DNA of 64,000 nucleotides from Euglena gracilis (taxonomy: Eukaryota; Euglenida; Euglenophyceae; Euglenales): assembly GCA_039621445.1 (NCBI GenBank), contig CP154957.1:41876011-41940010 (forward strand). Direction: 5' to 3'. Each line of letters opens with the position of its first letter. The first letter of the stretch is position 1. The position numbers and the translations under genes are program-made. Shown here piece by piece: positions 1 through 11,731 of the stretch. The notes under the pieces are model-generated. The model was not told where the DNA came from and did no database searches. It saw nothing but the letters and a program-made list of their open reading frames with translations.

Positions 1-125
1 CGGCGAAAAAAGGCACTAAGTGGGACCTCCTAACCCAGCGCACAACGAACAATCACACAACACCGCCGGCGAGCAAGGCATGGCCTCACAATGGCAAAGT
101 GCGGAGCCCGAGGTGTCACGATTTT
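1..125 (-). mobile_element. DIRS-like terminal repeat fragment
   Basis: This stretch matches, with divergence, the inverted terminal repeat seen at 49,277-49,375 (same orientation) and 45,004-45,110 (opposite orientation). It shares CACCGCCGGCGAGCAAGGCA and the CGGAGCCCGAGGTGTC block found at 49,060. It is cut by the window edge, so the rest of the element would lie to the left. No coding region accompanies it. Confidence 0.7.
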
Positions 126-1952
126 GGCGCCCCAAAAGTGGTCGAAAATGACCATTTTTAGACATAAAACGACAATTTTGGGGGTTCCGCACGCGGCCCA
201 AAAAAAATGTCCAAAAATGACCGCTTTTTAGACCCGAAAATCACCGGTTTTAGGACGCGCGCCGCCCGCGCGGCCGCCCTCGGACCCCCCCCCCCCCCCC
301 CCCCCGCGCGGCAGCTCCCCCCCGCCGTGTCTAGTCTCCAATGGTGTTCTCAAAAGAATTTGCAATCATATTGCATTAAGCATTATCAAAAGAAAAATGT
401 TCCATTTGTCTGCAGAGAAACGAGTAAACAAAGATGAAAAAGAGGGACAGAAAGCGGAAAAAAAATTGATGTAAAAATGAAAAAAAAACATGTTCTAAAA
501 AATGGTGATACACATGCGATACAAAAAAAATTTTTGGTGATACATATGTGATTCATTAATTTCTAGGCTGTGTTACATGATACGGAAAAAAAATTTGGTG
601 ATAAATGAAGGTCTGATTAAAACCCTGTGGGCTGACAGCTAATTTGTAACACAAGGGGAGGGGGGAACGCAACATGGCCCTGAAAAAACAACACAAAAAA
701 AAACAAATAAACACAAAAAACACAAAAAATACAAATTACAAGTAAAATCCTTTGGGAGCTCCCCCAAGATATACACTTTCCCCTGGAGAGGACTAGCAAA
801 ATCTTCTGCTCCGCTGGGGAAATTTTTCATTTTTGTGCTAAATAAAAGCATTTTGTTGACCAAAAAACAAAAATGACAATCAAAAAAGTTTTCCAGCAAA
901 AATCCAAAAATTTGCCCGGAAAAAAAAATGCAAAAACACAAAACAAATGCAAAACAAATGCAAAACAATCAACGCAATTCCCAAAATTCCAAAATCAAAA
1001 AACGCAAAATAAAACTCATTTTTGTTTCCCCTCCCTGTTTGGCATGAACCATTTTTCTGCAACACGTGTCGAGTGGCTGCCAGAGTGCACAAAATGGGTA
1101 GGGGAAAAAACATGTGCACACATCTCGTCTGCGTGAATAAAGAATGGAAAATCTTACAATCTATTCACAACATCCCCTTAGAAAATATGGAATAGAATAG
1201 AGGGAAATAACCCTGGTTCAACAATGGAGAGGAAAGCAGGAAATGCAGAAAAAAATAAGCATTAACATTGACTTGGCAAACCCCATTTACAGGCCTGACG
1301 TCTTTCCATTGGTGGCTGTCCGCCAAAAACGCTCCGTTGCCGAGTTGAACCATTGAAATTCAGATGACTCAAACAGATTTCTGCTGAGGCTGAACTAATT
1401 GAATCAGAATTTGTAATGGAGGAGACACTTGGGGATTAAATGATCACTTCAATAAAACCTTGGAACAGAAATATTTCTGGCTCACTACAAAATTTAAAAA
1501 ATCACTGTTCTGCTGGCTCTGTGCAAAATTTAATCATGGAAAAATAGCTCCTTGGAAGAGATGAGAATTCCCATACTTGTTATGGAAATAAAAAAATAAT
1601 ACTTGTCTGATATTCAGATTTGGGGGCCGTGGAAGGATCCCAGCCAGAACAGGCTGAATTCGGCCAGATGACAGGGGATCTCTGATTGCCCTGGGAAGGC
1701 ATGCCAAGGGAACATTTGTCCAGGTGCATTTGGCATCATAGCCCGCCAACCCCAACTTAACCTTGGTGCCCTCGAGTAGCCGCAATGAAGGCGGGAAGAG
1801 GGTGCATGGAAACAACATTCGGAGTCCAACTGGTGGGAAGAAATAAAACACTGAATGGAAAAACAATGGAAACAAAAAAAGCCACCGGCCACGCAAAACA
1901 AAACTTTTCAAACTTCCTGTTGATGCAGAACCAGGGGACGGCTTTGGAGGGT
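126..1952. other. Noncoding, A/T-rich with oligo-A and C tracts
   Basis: A 27-base C run lies near 283-305. From about 640 to 1,010 there are many short oligo(A) blocks separated by CA-rich words such as ACAAAATGC. I see no conserved reading frame. The rest may be downstream sequence of the ankyrin gene on the - strand, if the stop at 1,953 is its true end. Confidence 0.5.
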
Positions 1953-2077
1953 TCAGTGGTGGTTAGAAAAAGAAGCCACATTAGGCCCAGCACCATGGCC
2001 CAGCAAACGCCTGACCTCCCGTGCAGCAGCGGTCTCAAAGCCTTGGCGCCTGATCTCTTCCTGCAACATATCTAACC
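1953..2077 (-). CDS. Ankyrin gene exon E (possible last exon)
   Basis: The acceptor is TTATTCAG at 2,078-2,085. Joining gives LRNYKGLSGLDMLQEEIRRQ, which fits the end of one ankyrin repeat, followed by EVRRLLGHGAGPN. The frame then reads ASFSNHH and a stop at 1,953. Either this is the natural C-terminus or a further donor (for example CATG|GTGCTGG) leads to an exon not recognised. Confidence 0.6.
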
Positions 2078-2247
2078 CTGAATAAGAATGCGGAGGGTGT
2101 TTGGGTGAAGCCCTCAAAACCTGAAATGTGTTGGTGTATGGGTTTTTCGACCAAGCCAGTCTCCCCATACCTAAACCTCCCGAACTTTCCAGGTGACAAA
2201 CACTTACATCAGATGCATCTGGAAGAAACTCGTCCGACGCGACACAC

Positions 2248-2421
2248 CCGACAATCCCTTGTAGTTCCTCAGATCGGCCCTGGCGCCCGCTCGCAACAGG
2301 AGTGCAACGCAAGCTGGGTCGGCCCTTGCAGTGGCCAATGCCAGGGGAGTGTCCCCTTGCCCATCTTGTGTGTTGGGGTCGGCTCCTGCCCGCAGAATGG
2401 TCTCGAGGCTCTGTGCATCGC
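2248..2421 (-). CDS. Ankyrin gene exon D
   Basis: A 174-nt exon with nearly two ankyrin repeats, including the words LETILRAGADPNTQDG and VALLLRAGARADLRNYKG. It is preceded by a pyrimidine tract and CAG. The donor TCGG|GTGTGT at 2,247 is conventional, and the frame is kept to exon E. This is the longest and clearest exon of the gene. Confidence 0.85.
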
Positions 2422-2919
2422 CTGCAAGGGGGGAGAACTGAAACAGGCTGGCCATTCTTTTTGCTGCATTTTTGACAAAACATATCAACTTCCAACACTA
2501 CCAAGACAACCCCTGGGCCCGGGTTTGTTTCTGGATTTCAGAGTGAACCTCTCAAAAGATTTCAGCTTTTTACAGCTGCACAATGAATGCTTTAAAAGAC
2601 ACTGAGAGAAGAATGGATAATTGGGTTGCCTTTAAATTTTTTTCATTTTTCCTCTGTAATTAAGAAGCTTGGTTGTTGTTCTGGACAAAAGTGGTGTCTC
2701 CTTAAAGCCTTTGCAATCAAAAACTCATTGTTGAATGAAAACAAAAAACAACGTCAACAACAACAACAATGACAAATAAACCATGCAGTATTTTTGCTTC
2801 AAGAAGAAATCATTGGCAATTATTTTTATCCAGAACGGAACCCATCATCCCCCCCTCGCTCGGCCATGCTTACCTACCGGGAGGAAGGGGGGTGGGTGGG
2901 TGCTATAGGGCAGGGGGGG

Positions 2920-3145
2920 GGGAATGCGCTGGACGGCCCTCGGAAAAAATGCACAACAAAAATGCGCAAAAAATGCGCTGAGTTGTGACATTCCTAAAGA
3001 CTTTCCAAAAAAAAATTCCAACGATACGCCCAAAATCAAAACAAAATCACCAAAAAGAGCTGAAATGAAGGCATCACTCTCCGTTCACCATAACCATCAA
3101 TGTCAACCATGGTGCCCCTTACTTGTGACCAGGGGAGTAGGATTC
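2920..3145 (+). repeat. Dispersed repeat copy (partner at 22,226-22,530, opposite strand)
   Basis: A G run leads into AATGCGCTGGACGGCCCTCG, then oligo-A/GCGCA words. GACATTCCTAAAGAC and AGAGCTGAAATGAAGGC follow, then the GTTCACCAT...CCATGG...CCCCTTACTTGTGACCAGGGG region. The same order occurs inverted at 22,226-22,530, showing a mobile or duplicated unit of roughly 230-300 bp. Confidence 0.7.
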
Positions 3146-3534
3146 CCCCGCATTTCATCTTGCACCATCTGCTCAGCTTCTTGGCAGCAAGTTTTTGTCC
3201 AAGAATAAAATTTCCATTGAACAAAAGCTTGGATGATCAGCCCTTGAACTTGAAGCCATTTTGTGAAAAAATCTGAGGGAAGAAATGGAGAATTTGATTA
3301 TTGGCGGAAAGAGGGATGGATGACAACATAGAATTGTTCAGAAGAACGGTGTTCAAGAACACCAATGTCAAATTTGTTTTTGACATATGGACAATGTGGA
3401 CAACATAGACAATATGGACAAAATGCCTCCAAAAAAGGTAAAAAAAAAAGTGGGAAAATGGAAAAAATGTGCAAAAATGCGCATTTTTGAAAAAATGACA
3501 AAAATGCGCAGCGCATTCCCCCCCCCCTGTATAG

Positions 3535-3945
3535 GGTGCCTGCCCCTAGCAGGCACCCCCCCCTGTGGGGGAGGTAAACCTGACCCGAGCTCCCCCATCC
3601 TATAACCCCCCCCCCTCGGCCCAACCACTAAACCGTGACTTATACCCCCCCCGGAAGACAGAAGAGGGCAAAGAGAACTGCCAAGGCTGTAACCCCCCCC
3701 TCGGGGCCAACCACTAAACAGGATCCTATAACCCCCGGGGGGGTTATAAGTGAGGGGGGGTTTAGGGTCCGGGGGGACCCAGAAAATTTTCATTGAAAAT
3801 GGCCTTTTCCGGCGCCGGGGTGGGAGGGGGGTGCCTGCTATGGGCAGGCACTACCTCCCCGGGGGGGGTCAGATGTGGGGTGCCTGCCCCTAGCACCCCC
3901 CCCCATGGGGTAAGCACCCGACTCAGCACAAGCCTGCTCTTGGCA
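3535..3945 (-). repeat. G/C-tract hairpin repeat family, copy 1
   Basis: Contains GGGTGCCTGCCCCTAGCAGGCACCCC-type palindromes, C/G homopolymers and, inverted, the block ATTTTCATTGAAAATGGCC. On the - strand the end reads GCTTGTGCTGAGTCGGGTGC. Related copies lie at 7,965-8,430, 28,860-28,990, 29,900-30,000, 32,270-32,535 and 41,275-41,340. Confidence 0.65.
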
Positions 3946-5813
3946 CCCCCCCCCTCCGGCCATTCCCCCAGCCCATCGCCCCGTTGCCCCGTTGCCCAAA
4001 GCCCTCCCCAGCCCAGCCAGCTCCCTCCCCCCCGTACGGCCTCCGGCCTTGGCAAACAATGCAATGATAGACAGGGGTTTTCTTCAAGCCCTGAAAAACT
4101 GGGGGGTTCCATGTGCTGGCTGCAGCCGACACCCCCCCCCCCCCCAGGGATTCAGGGGGGTCCAACCGACTGGCAGCTGGACCCAGCTGGTACCCCGAAA
4201 ACAGGCAACAATGGCCCGAATGCAGCTGGGTTGGAATTTTTCAGGGGTTAAAACCCCAAAAACCCCTCAACGGACGTTTCTTTAGGACCGGGGAGAGGTT
4301 CCGGGGGGGGGGGTTGGACCCATTTTTGGGGAGGGTCAACACTTAGGGGTCCAAAAAATTTTGTGGTGTTTTGTGCTGAAAATAGAGGAAACCCCCGCCT
4401 CCAGCGGGGTACCCACTCGGCAAGACCAGGGAGAACCCGCTCACTTTATTCCCTGGGCTCGGCCAGGATCCGCCCAGGTCACGAAACTTAAAAAAATACA
4501 TGTACCTCCAAAATGCTATTCTTTTTGGCCATTTGTTGTCATTGGCATGAGCCACGCCCCCCATTTATACCCCCCCACCTTCTAACCAGGTTTTGTGTAG
4601 TGCTGAGCTCTTTACGTGCCTGATGGTGCCGTGCTGCAGCAGAAGTTTTGGGCTCATGGCAGTCAGGGCGGCCCGACCCGGCCAAGCCCGCCCAGCCCCG
4701 CTCATTTCTAGACAGCCCAAACTTCTAACCCAAGGCCAACAATCCCCCCCCCAGGGTCCTTAAAGAGATGTATGGGGGAGGGGGTATGAGCAGGGAATTG
4801 ACTGAGCGTGTTTTGTACCGGGAAGTCGGACCAACCCTCCCCCTGGGGACATGGGGTCCAGACACACCTTCCTCAGACCGGGGGGGGGGGGAGTGGATCC
4901 GAGACCCCCGGGAGTCAAACATTTTTCTCCGCGCAAAGCGCTGGAGAGTGTAAAATTTGTTTTGGATTTTTTCAAGCTCGATTTTTGGGGTGTTTTTTCA
5001 AGGCCCCCAATTTTTTTCTGCACAGGGGGGGTCCAGTCCGCCCCTGTCTCCAGTCCAAGTCAAAGGCAGAGTTATCCCCCATATCTCTCCAGGCGGCAGG
5101 CGCCACCGGTCGCCAGAAGGCCTGGGTAGGTGAACCAGGTAGCAGGTTACCGTAAGAAAATGGTCTTGGAGACCGGGAAGTCAAAAAATCAGGTTTTGCA
5201 AAATATCTCAAAATTTATGGGAAATTGAAAGAAACACCCCGGCGGACAAAAATGCATCAGAAGGGGCTCTCTGATACTGAAGATCATTGAAGACCCAGGA
5301 GGCCGGCTGCATGCGTAGCCTGAGATCGCCAAAACAGGCTTTTCCAGGGGCTCAGCCGGGGTCAAAAGAGTCATTTTTTTCAAAATATCTTAACAGTGAT
5401 GGGTAATTAAAAGGAATGGCTGGGGACCTGAAATCAAGCCCCTCAGGCCCTGTCACCAGCTCCCAGCCGGGCTGCAGACCCCCCTTTCTGGGGGTTGCTG
5501 AAATAAAGTTTGGGCCAGCCCGGTAAACCATGTTGGGTGAATTTTTTCGATGCCCAGCGCCAATAATTTCTGGAAAAAATAAGGTCAAAAACCTACAATA
5601 ATACTCAATGAAAATCACCTGTAAATTTAAGTAACGTTTTTTGGGGACATTCAGGAGGTCAAAAACAGAAAAAATATATTTTACTTACACTCAAAAAAGC
5701 TATAAAAAATTACAAAGCTCGTGGTCCAAAGAGGGAGGTGTTCCTCGAATGAGAACTTTGGGGGGGACAGCAATATGTAGCAGGAGACATTGGTGGAGGA
5801 AAGACGTCGACAC

Positions 5814-5857
5814 CGTTCAGCGCTAGACGATGCAATGCAGTCTCTCCAGCGTGTGTC
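5814..5857 (-). CDS. Ankyrin gene exon C
   Basis: A 44-nt exon encoding THAGETALHRLALN plus one base. It completes the repeat begun in exon B. The donor is CTGAACG|GTGTCG, a conventional GT site at 5,813. The next exon begins GC GAT, giving LALNGDAQS. Confidence 0.8.
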
Positions 5858-6281
5858 CAGGCCAGGCTTTTGCTTAAAGGCCCTGGGGGGGGGGGCTAGC
5901 CAATCGGCTAGACACAGGAAATGGACTACACTGGAGCTAGACCCCGCCTCCCCCCGGGGGGGGGGGGGTCCGGGGGTCCCCCAACTAGAAAAAAAATTTC
6001 CTCCGGCGCTGTGCGCCGAGGTGGAAATGACGTTTTTAATAGGTTTTTGGCTGATTTTGTTCCAAAAATTCCCAAAAATGGCCAAAAAACGGGCGTTTTT
6101 GGACATTTTTGGGGGTCCCAAAAAAATTTGGTTACTGGAAAAAAAATTCCACTAGCTAGCCCTGCTAGCAGACCCCCCCGGGAGGGGGTCTGCCAGAAAT
6201 CCCACTAGCCAAATTTGGACTAGCTGCAGCCCAGCCCCCCCCGGGGGGGGGCACTGCAATCCCTTAAGCAAAAGCCTGGTC
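5858..6281 (-). other. Nonconventional intron (ankyrin gene, 424 bp)
   Basis: Read on the - strand, the intron starts GACCAGGCTTTTGCTTAAGG and ends CCTTTAAGCAAAAGCCTGG then CCTG. The termini are complementary over 16 bases plus a one-base bulge. CAG sits at +4 to +6 and CTG at -8 to -6, with no GT or AG. Removing it joins VNAR to THAGETALHRLALNG exactly in frame. The interior carries long C/G runs and CTAGC words. The terminus resembles that of the dispersed family at 8.1 and 32.3 kb. Confidence 0.85.
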
Positions 6282-6349
6282 CGGGCGTTGACGTCTGCGC
6301 CACCATCAATGAGCAATGTCAGCACAGAGGGGTCCCCCTTGCGGCAGGC
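6282..6349 (-). CDS. Ankyrin gene exon B
   Basis: Encodes ACRKGDPSVLTLLIDGGADV and the first residues of NAR. It continues exon A as TPLIK-ACRKGD, the classic ankyrin helix-turn-helix. The acceptor is a pyrimidine-rich stretch ending CCCCAG at 6,350-6,355, which is conventional. The exon ends GCCCG| at 6,282, where the nonconventional intron begins with GACCAGG. Length 68 nt; with exon C it preserves frame. Confidence 0.8.
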
Positions 6350-7608
6350 CTGGGGAAAAGAAAGGAGAAAAAGAAGTTCTCATGCGAAACAAAGAAAACC
6401 AAACAATTGCCCGTTTCAAAACGGTGAACATACAGAAACACTTAGCACCCCTTGTTGTTGACATGTCACTGTTCCACAGCGCCAATGTTCCAGAAAAATG
6501 CTGTTGACACTCAACAACAGGGGGGAGGAGGTAGGTTCACTACTGACAGACCTGGAAAGAAATCTTGGCGATGAGAGACCGGGGAAGCAAAAACTCTGGT
6601 GGCCATAAAAAGCCAGAATTGGAGGTGATACTGTTATTTCTTGGATTAGTAGCGCTCATTTTCTGATTGTTCACCCACTTATTGAGGCTCCCCCCCCTGT
6701 TTGTCGCTCCCTTAATTGCTGATTGTCTCGAAAGCTGACATTTAGGTGGTGGGCCACTGAACTCTTATCCCTTCATGGGTAAGAGGAACGCTTACCCCTG
6801 GGCAAAAGCGGGGTCGAACCACCCCGCCCCCACCCCCCACCCGGGTCGGGGCCACCTCGGGAACTGGCAGATAACCACCATGATCCTGGCTCCGTTCCCG
6901 GAATTTTTTTCAGTTGGCCCAAAACAGCGCGGCAGGCTTGCGACCTAGCCGTTTTCGGCCGTTTTTGGGGTCAGAAAATCGATTTTTTCTGAAATTTCTC
7001 AATAATGGTGGGGAATGAAAAGAAATGTCTGGGGACATAAATTGAAGCCCTTTTTTGATTTTTTTGTGCAGATTTTTTGTGTGGAAAACACCAAACCATT
7101 AAAAAAAAAACTGTGCCATCAAAACTGAGGGAAAAAGGGCGCTTTTTGGTTATTTTTGGTGCACAGCGTCGGAAGAAAATTCTTTGCTATTTTTGGAAGA
7201 TGCCAAAGAGAGGGTGGCGGGTCCAGACCCTACTCTGCCCCTTAAATTCTTCACCTTACTCCGCCCCAGGGGAGGTGGTCGGCAACCCCCACTGACCACC
7301 TACCACCCACCGACAGGCTTCCCATCTATCCCTGCCACCCCGGGGGAGGGAAGGGGCTCCCAACCAACCGGCCCGGGGCGGAAACACCCGCGGGAGACCC
7401 CAAAAAAATGGGGCTGTATTTCCCCAAAAAAAATTTCAGCGCTTCGCTCCAAAACCCATACCTGGGCGTCTGGCCTGGGACCCCCCTTCCGAGTTAAAAA
7501 AGAAGAAGAAGAAGAAGAAGCCTGGTCCAACCCCCCTACCCACCAGGATGGGTGTGGGAGCCAGGTCTCTCTGTGCCATTGGCTAAGACATGGGGAAAGG
7601 GAAGAAAC

Positions 7609-7660
7609 CTTGATCAGCGGGGTGCGACCCTTCGTGTCGGGTGAAACAGCATCGGCCTCA
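7609..7660 (-). CDS. Ankyrin gene exon A
   Basis: Encodes ADAVSPDTKGRTPLIK, the start of an ankyrin repeat. The donor is ATCAAG|GTTTC at 7,608/7,609, a conventional GT site. The upstream edge is uncertain: a stop in this frame lies just above 7,660, so the acceptor is within about 7,655-7,663, possibly after GAAG or TTGAG. The preceding exon was not identified. Confidence 0.65.
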
Positions 7661-10425
7661 AGCCTTCACAAATCAGGGTACCTTGCTTCAAAAGGGCAAT
7701 TATTCATCAGTCCAGTTGCGTTCCTCCCCCTCTTTTCTTGATGACAGGATTGTCCATTATAATGAAAGTGTACTGATGGAGTTTCCTGCAGAATCTTGGA
7801 AAAGAGTCGCTTACCGGGGTAAAAGTGTTGCATGAGCGGGGAGGAGGGAGCAGGCGGTCTGGACTCACCTCTGCCATCGGTGCCAGGGGCTCCAAAAATT
7901 TCAATTTTTAAGGGAAATTTGCCTGGGTCGGCAGGCTCCGGGGTCCAGAACCCCCACCCCCCCGGGGAGTGTGCCTGCTATGGGCAGGCACTCCATGGCG
8001 CGAGGCACCCCCCCCCCCAGGGTTGATAAATAGAAGCCTGGGTCAGACCACCCCCTTCCCTCCTTCTGACCGGGGGGGTCGGTCAGGAATGGCCGACAAT
8101 CGCCACCAGGCTTGTGCTCAGTCGGGTGCCTACCCCACGGGGGGGGGGGTGGTAGGGGCAGGCACCCCATAGCACCCGATCTGACCCCCCCCCCGGCCCC
8201 GGGGGTGGGGTTGGGTTTTGGGGGGTGCCTGCCCCTAGCAGGCACCCCCCTCCGACCCCAGCGCCAAAGGCGCCGGGGGCCCGGAAAAGGCCATTTTCAA
8301 TGAAATTTTTCTGGGTCCCCCCCCCCCCCCGGACCCCTACCCCCCTCAGGGGGGTGTGACTGCTAGGGGCAGGCACCCTATAGCACCCACCCACCCCCCT
8401 CCCCCCCAGGTCGGTAATCACAAGCGTGATAGCCACCCGAGGCCGATTGCCAGAAGAATTTTTGGGGGTTTGCTCAAAATCCATAGATTTTGAGCCACTT
8501 TGGCTGAGTGGCCAATGCAACCAACTCTCGGTATTGAAAGTGGAAAGTGACCCCCCTCCCCGCCCCGGGGGTCGGTTTGCAATGGTGTGATCCGGACCAG
8601 TCCATACCATACCAATACTCTTTGCGTATTTTGGGAGGTTTTTTTTGGCCAATGTCGAACGTTTTCGGCTTGAGTGCCCCCCTCCAGGTGACTGGTTTTT
8701 TGAAAGTGGAAAATGGGGTTGGTAAGCAACAGTCTGGTCCGGACAGATGTGCCGGGTGCTGCTGTCCTGTTTGAACTGGAAGTGCCCATGATCGACTCCT
8801 TTTCTGACTTCAATGAACCAATGACCAACAATGAAACTCAGCTTATACAATAGTATTCCTTCTTGCCAAATATTGGGGAAAACCCCTCAAGTTCTGTGAA
8901 AAATGACAAACTTGAAGGCGCTTAGAAATTTGACCCGCTTCCAATTTAAGTCGCGGGTTTCTCTAACTGATTGGCTGTTACCCGCGACTTTGTAATTTGC
9001 GCCTTCTGGCAATTTTTGGCTGCCGGCGCAAGCCGGCGGCCGACACCGCCCAGACCCTAGAAGGGGGGGGGGGGCGCCAAAAAGCGGCCCAGGGGGGGGC
9101 CGCCCAGACCCCAGGGGGGGGGGCGCCGAAAAGCGGCCCAGGGGGGGCCGCCCAGACCCCAGGGGGGGGGCGCCGAAAAGCAGCCCAGGGGGGCCGCCCA
9201 AGACCACCCGGGAGGGGGGGGGGCACGCACGACCCAGGGGGGCCGGCAAAAAAAAAAGAGCGGCCAGGGGGCCGCGCCCACACCCGGGGGAGGGAACCCA
9301 AGACCCCGGGGGGGGGGGGGGGGCCGCCCACGACCCCGGGGGGGAGGGGGGGCGCCGAAAAGCGGCCCAGGGGGGCCGCCCACAACCCCAGGGGGGTGGG
9401 GGGGGGGGCGCCGAAAAGCGGCCCAGGGGGGCCGCCCAAGACCACCCCGGGGGGGGGGGGACGCACGGCCCAAGGGGCCGGCAAAAAAAAAACGGCCAGG
9501 GGGACCGCCAGCCCCAAAAGGGGGGGGGGGGCAACCGAACCCAGACAAGACCACCCACCAAGGAGAGCCAAGGAGAGCCAAAGCCCGAGCCAAGCCAATT
9601 CCTGGGGCCAGCACCCCAGGCCGGACGACGTCAGCAGCGACGCTCACCGAACGCCTGCGGAGCACGGCCGGGGATTGGCTGGCGTCCACCCCCACCCGGA
9701 CCACAGGAGCCCGCCCGCAGCCGGCACGCCAGGCAGCGGTGCAATGAAGGACCGGGGAGCCCCGGCCAGGCTCCTGTGGCAGGGGGGAGAGAGGCAGCGG
9801 CCAGGCCTGGCAGCCGGAGGCAAGGCCAAGGAAAGGGAGAGTTGGCGGACCGGCCGCTGCAGCTTCCGTTGACACTATTACAGCCGGCTGTTGTATATAG
9901 CGAACCACTGCGCTAATTCAGCATCAAAATAGCGCAAACCGCTCTCTAACTCTTCTGTTTTTCACTGCAGGCTGCCTCTCTTTACCCGTGGTTTCAATTC
10001 AAGATTGTGCCTGCTGAATCAAGACCAAGGTCAAATTATATCAATTTTCAAGGAGTTTCAAGGCAATTCAAAGAAAGGCACTGGAGCCAAGAAAGTGCAA
10101 AAGTTCAAGAAAGTCAAAAATACCAAGGGCGGAGCAAGCAAAAGATTACAAAAAAGTTGGCTATCTGCTGGCGCAGGAGAGTAGTACAAGCCCAAAAGGT
10201 GTTGGTGCTGGGGTATTTGAAGCCTAGGGGAGGGCAACCAGGCCTTTTCCTAAACCCCCCCCACTGCCGGAAGGGACGCCAAGCCGGACTTCCCGCTCCA
10301 ACCACTCCCCAAAAAGGAGGGCCTTCGGTCCCCGGGAAAAAATCCTACGTGGGAAGGGGAGTATCCCGAACCCACCCCTCTCCCTAGAGCCCATCGCGCC
10401 TACCCCCCACCCCGCCGGTGCCCCC
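7661..10425. repeat. Noncoding repeats and G-rich tandem array
   Basis: Holds a hairpin-family copy (7,965-8,430) whose right part, 8,110-8,435, has complementary ends GCTTGTGCTCAGTCGG and CGGTAATCACAAGC. From 9,050 to 9,560 there is a G-rich array of about 45-60-bp units built on GGCGCCGAAAAGCGGCCCAG and G runs. The long frames across the array are composition artefacts (Pro/Gly-rich on both strands). No gene was recognised. Confidence 0.6.
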
Positions 10426-10494
10426 TCACGGACCCCCGGGAGTGAAGGCTGGGCAAAAACAACATCGTTCGGGAAACTCAGCCTCCCGGAGCAA

Positions 10495-11307
10495 AACGCC
10501 CCTGTCAAGGGAGTTAAAGGCGTTCTTGAGGTCGACTTGTAGGACCGCCCAATTCACTTGCAGACTCAGCTTTCTAATCAGGCTCTGAGTTGCCAGGACG
10601 ACAGCTTCTGCTGCGTTGGGCACCCCTACGCCTACTTGCAGGGGACTCAGCTTGCTCACTTGGTCCTTGGCGGTGCCAGTGTGGAGTAGCGCTTTCCCCA
10701 CAAGGCGGCGGATGGTGTCGCCGACGGCGATGGGCCGCACGCCGTCATTCTTTTTCCGCAAAGGCGTTAAGTTGGCGGCACACCACCAGGGTGCGTGGTC
10801 AATTGGGAGCTGGCCGTCTGCCCACAGGGCAGCCAGTTTCCCCAGTGCCGTGAGTAGTCTGGCTCCTTGGCCGGGTCGCCGAACCGCATCTTGGAGGTGG
10901 CAGGGGCGGAGTCCCGACGGGCCAGGCGACGAGGTCCGGGGAAAACGAAGAATGGCTTCCCGGAGGAGTTCCTCCCACCTTACTTGCTGGCCGTTGGGGA
11001 AGGGGGGTACCCTCCGCGGAACGGTGTCCAAGTTCACCGGTTTGCCTTCGGGGGGTAATGCTTGTAACTTGGCCCAGACCGCCGGGTCGCTGGCGCGATG
11101 GGTCCCTTCCGAGAGGAGGACTTGGAGGGCCTTCGCGGGTGCCCCCTCCCCTACCAAAGTCCGGGCCCGCCGAAGTGTCGCGTCGGGGATGGCAGCCGGC
11201 TCGGTGCGAGCTTTTTTCGCTGCGCGGGTCTCCACAGCCAATGGGGGCAATTTGATCGCGTTGCGCAGTTCATTCAAAAGCGTGCCGTAGTCGCCTTGCC
11301 TGAACAT
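10495..11307 (-). pseudogene. Reverse transcriptase fragment (non-LTR type)
   Basis: The frame shows non-LTR RT hallmarks in order: SSPGPSGLRP (domain 0/1), LTPLRKKNDGVRPIAVGDTI (domain 2), SPLQVGVGVPNAAEA, and LQVDLKNAFNSLDR (domain A with catalytic Asp). It then runs into unrelated sequence after about 10,495, ending at 10,426. The YxDD motif, thumb and any 3' endonuclease are missing, so it cannot encode an active enzyme. The clade (R2-like or other) cannot be fixed from this fragment. Confidence 0.85.
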
Positions 11308-11731
11308 CTTGACTCGCCGCGTGATTGCGGAGGAAATGTCCTCCGACGCCTCTCTCCCCCACAGTGGGGACAGTTCGGAGGACTAGTTTCGGGAAAGCCA
11401 ACAGGGTGTCCGGAGTTGGTCTGGTGACGCACTCCAAAATGACGTCAGACAGGGTCTCGGATACGTCGCGCTGGTTGCCACTGGGCACGTGGAGTACCCT
11501 CTTCACACGACTTAGCAGGATGTCCTGAATACGGGCCGGTGGCGCAGGCACGATGATGTGTGGGAGAACGACGTGCCGAAGGTCGCGGTTGTTGCCGTTG
11601 GGGTCGACCACCATTGCAGCCGGGGTTTCATCCGCAGGGTGAGCGAGGTCAGTGGCGTTGTCTGATAATGCATTGGATTGTGCTGCATGGGCTGCTGCAG
11701 AGCGCTTCCGCCCCCCGGCCTGTTTCCCTGG

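Larger units (their letters stand above)
2422..5813 (-). other. Ankyrin gene intron C/D (conventional, repeat-filled)
   Basis: A 3.4-kb GT-AG intron with acceptor CTCCCCCCTTGCAG at 2,422-2,435 on the - strand. It contains a repeat copy at 2,920-3,145, GCGCATTTTT words at 3,460-3,520, a G/C-tract family copy at 3,535-3,945, and two copies (5,190-5,250 and 5,370-5,440) of a degenerate block around CAAAATATCT; a third is at 6,980-7,045. No other coding signal was recognised. Confidence 0.65.
1953..7660 (-). other. Ankyrin-repeat protein gene, 3' part (span)
   Basis: Five exons read 7,660 to 1,953 on the - strand and join in frame into consecutive ankyrin repeats, with the typical words GRTPLI, LLIDGGADVNAR, GETALH, ILRAGADPN and LLLRAGARADL. 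Ankyrin repeats are protein-binding modules, so no specific function can be given. Three introns (A/B, C/D, D/E) are conventional GT-AG and intron B/C is nonconventional with a 16-bp complementary terminus. Exons upstream of 7,660 were not found; the non-LTR element at 10.4-13.6 kb may lie in an upstream intron or outside the gene. The C-terminus at 1,953 is the first in-frame stop and is provisional. Confidence 0.8.

Noticed and set aside
1165-1353. - strand ORF (GNGAFLADSHQWKDV) as a further ankyrin exon
   Set aside because: No ankyrin consensus and no joining splice sites in frame with exon E.
8887-9908. Long overlapping ORFs on both strands (200-290 codons)
   Set aside because: They are Pro/Gly-rich translations of a G-rich tandem array; frames stay open because of composition, with no domain.
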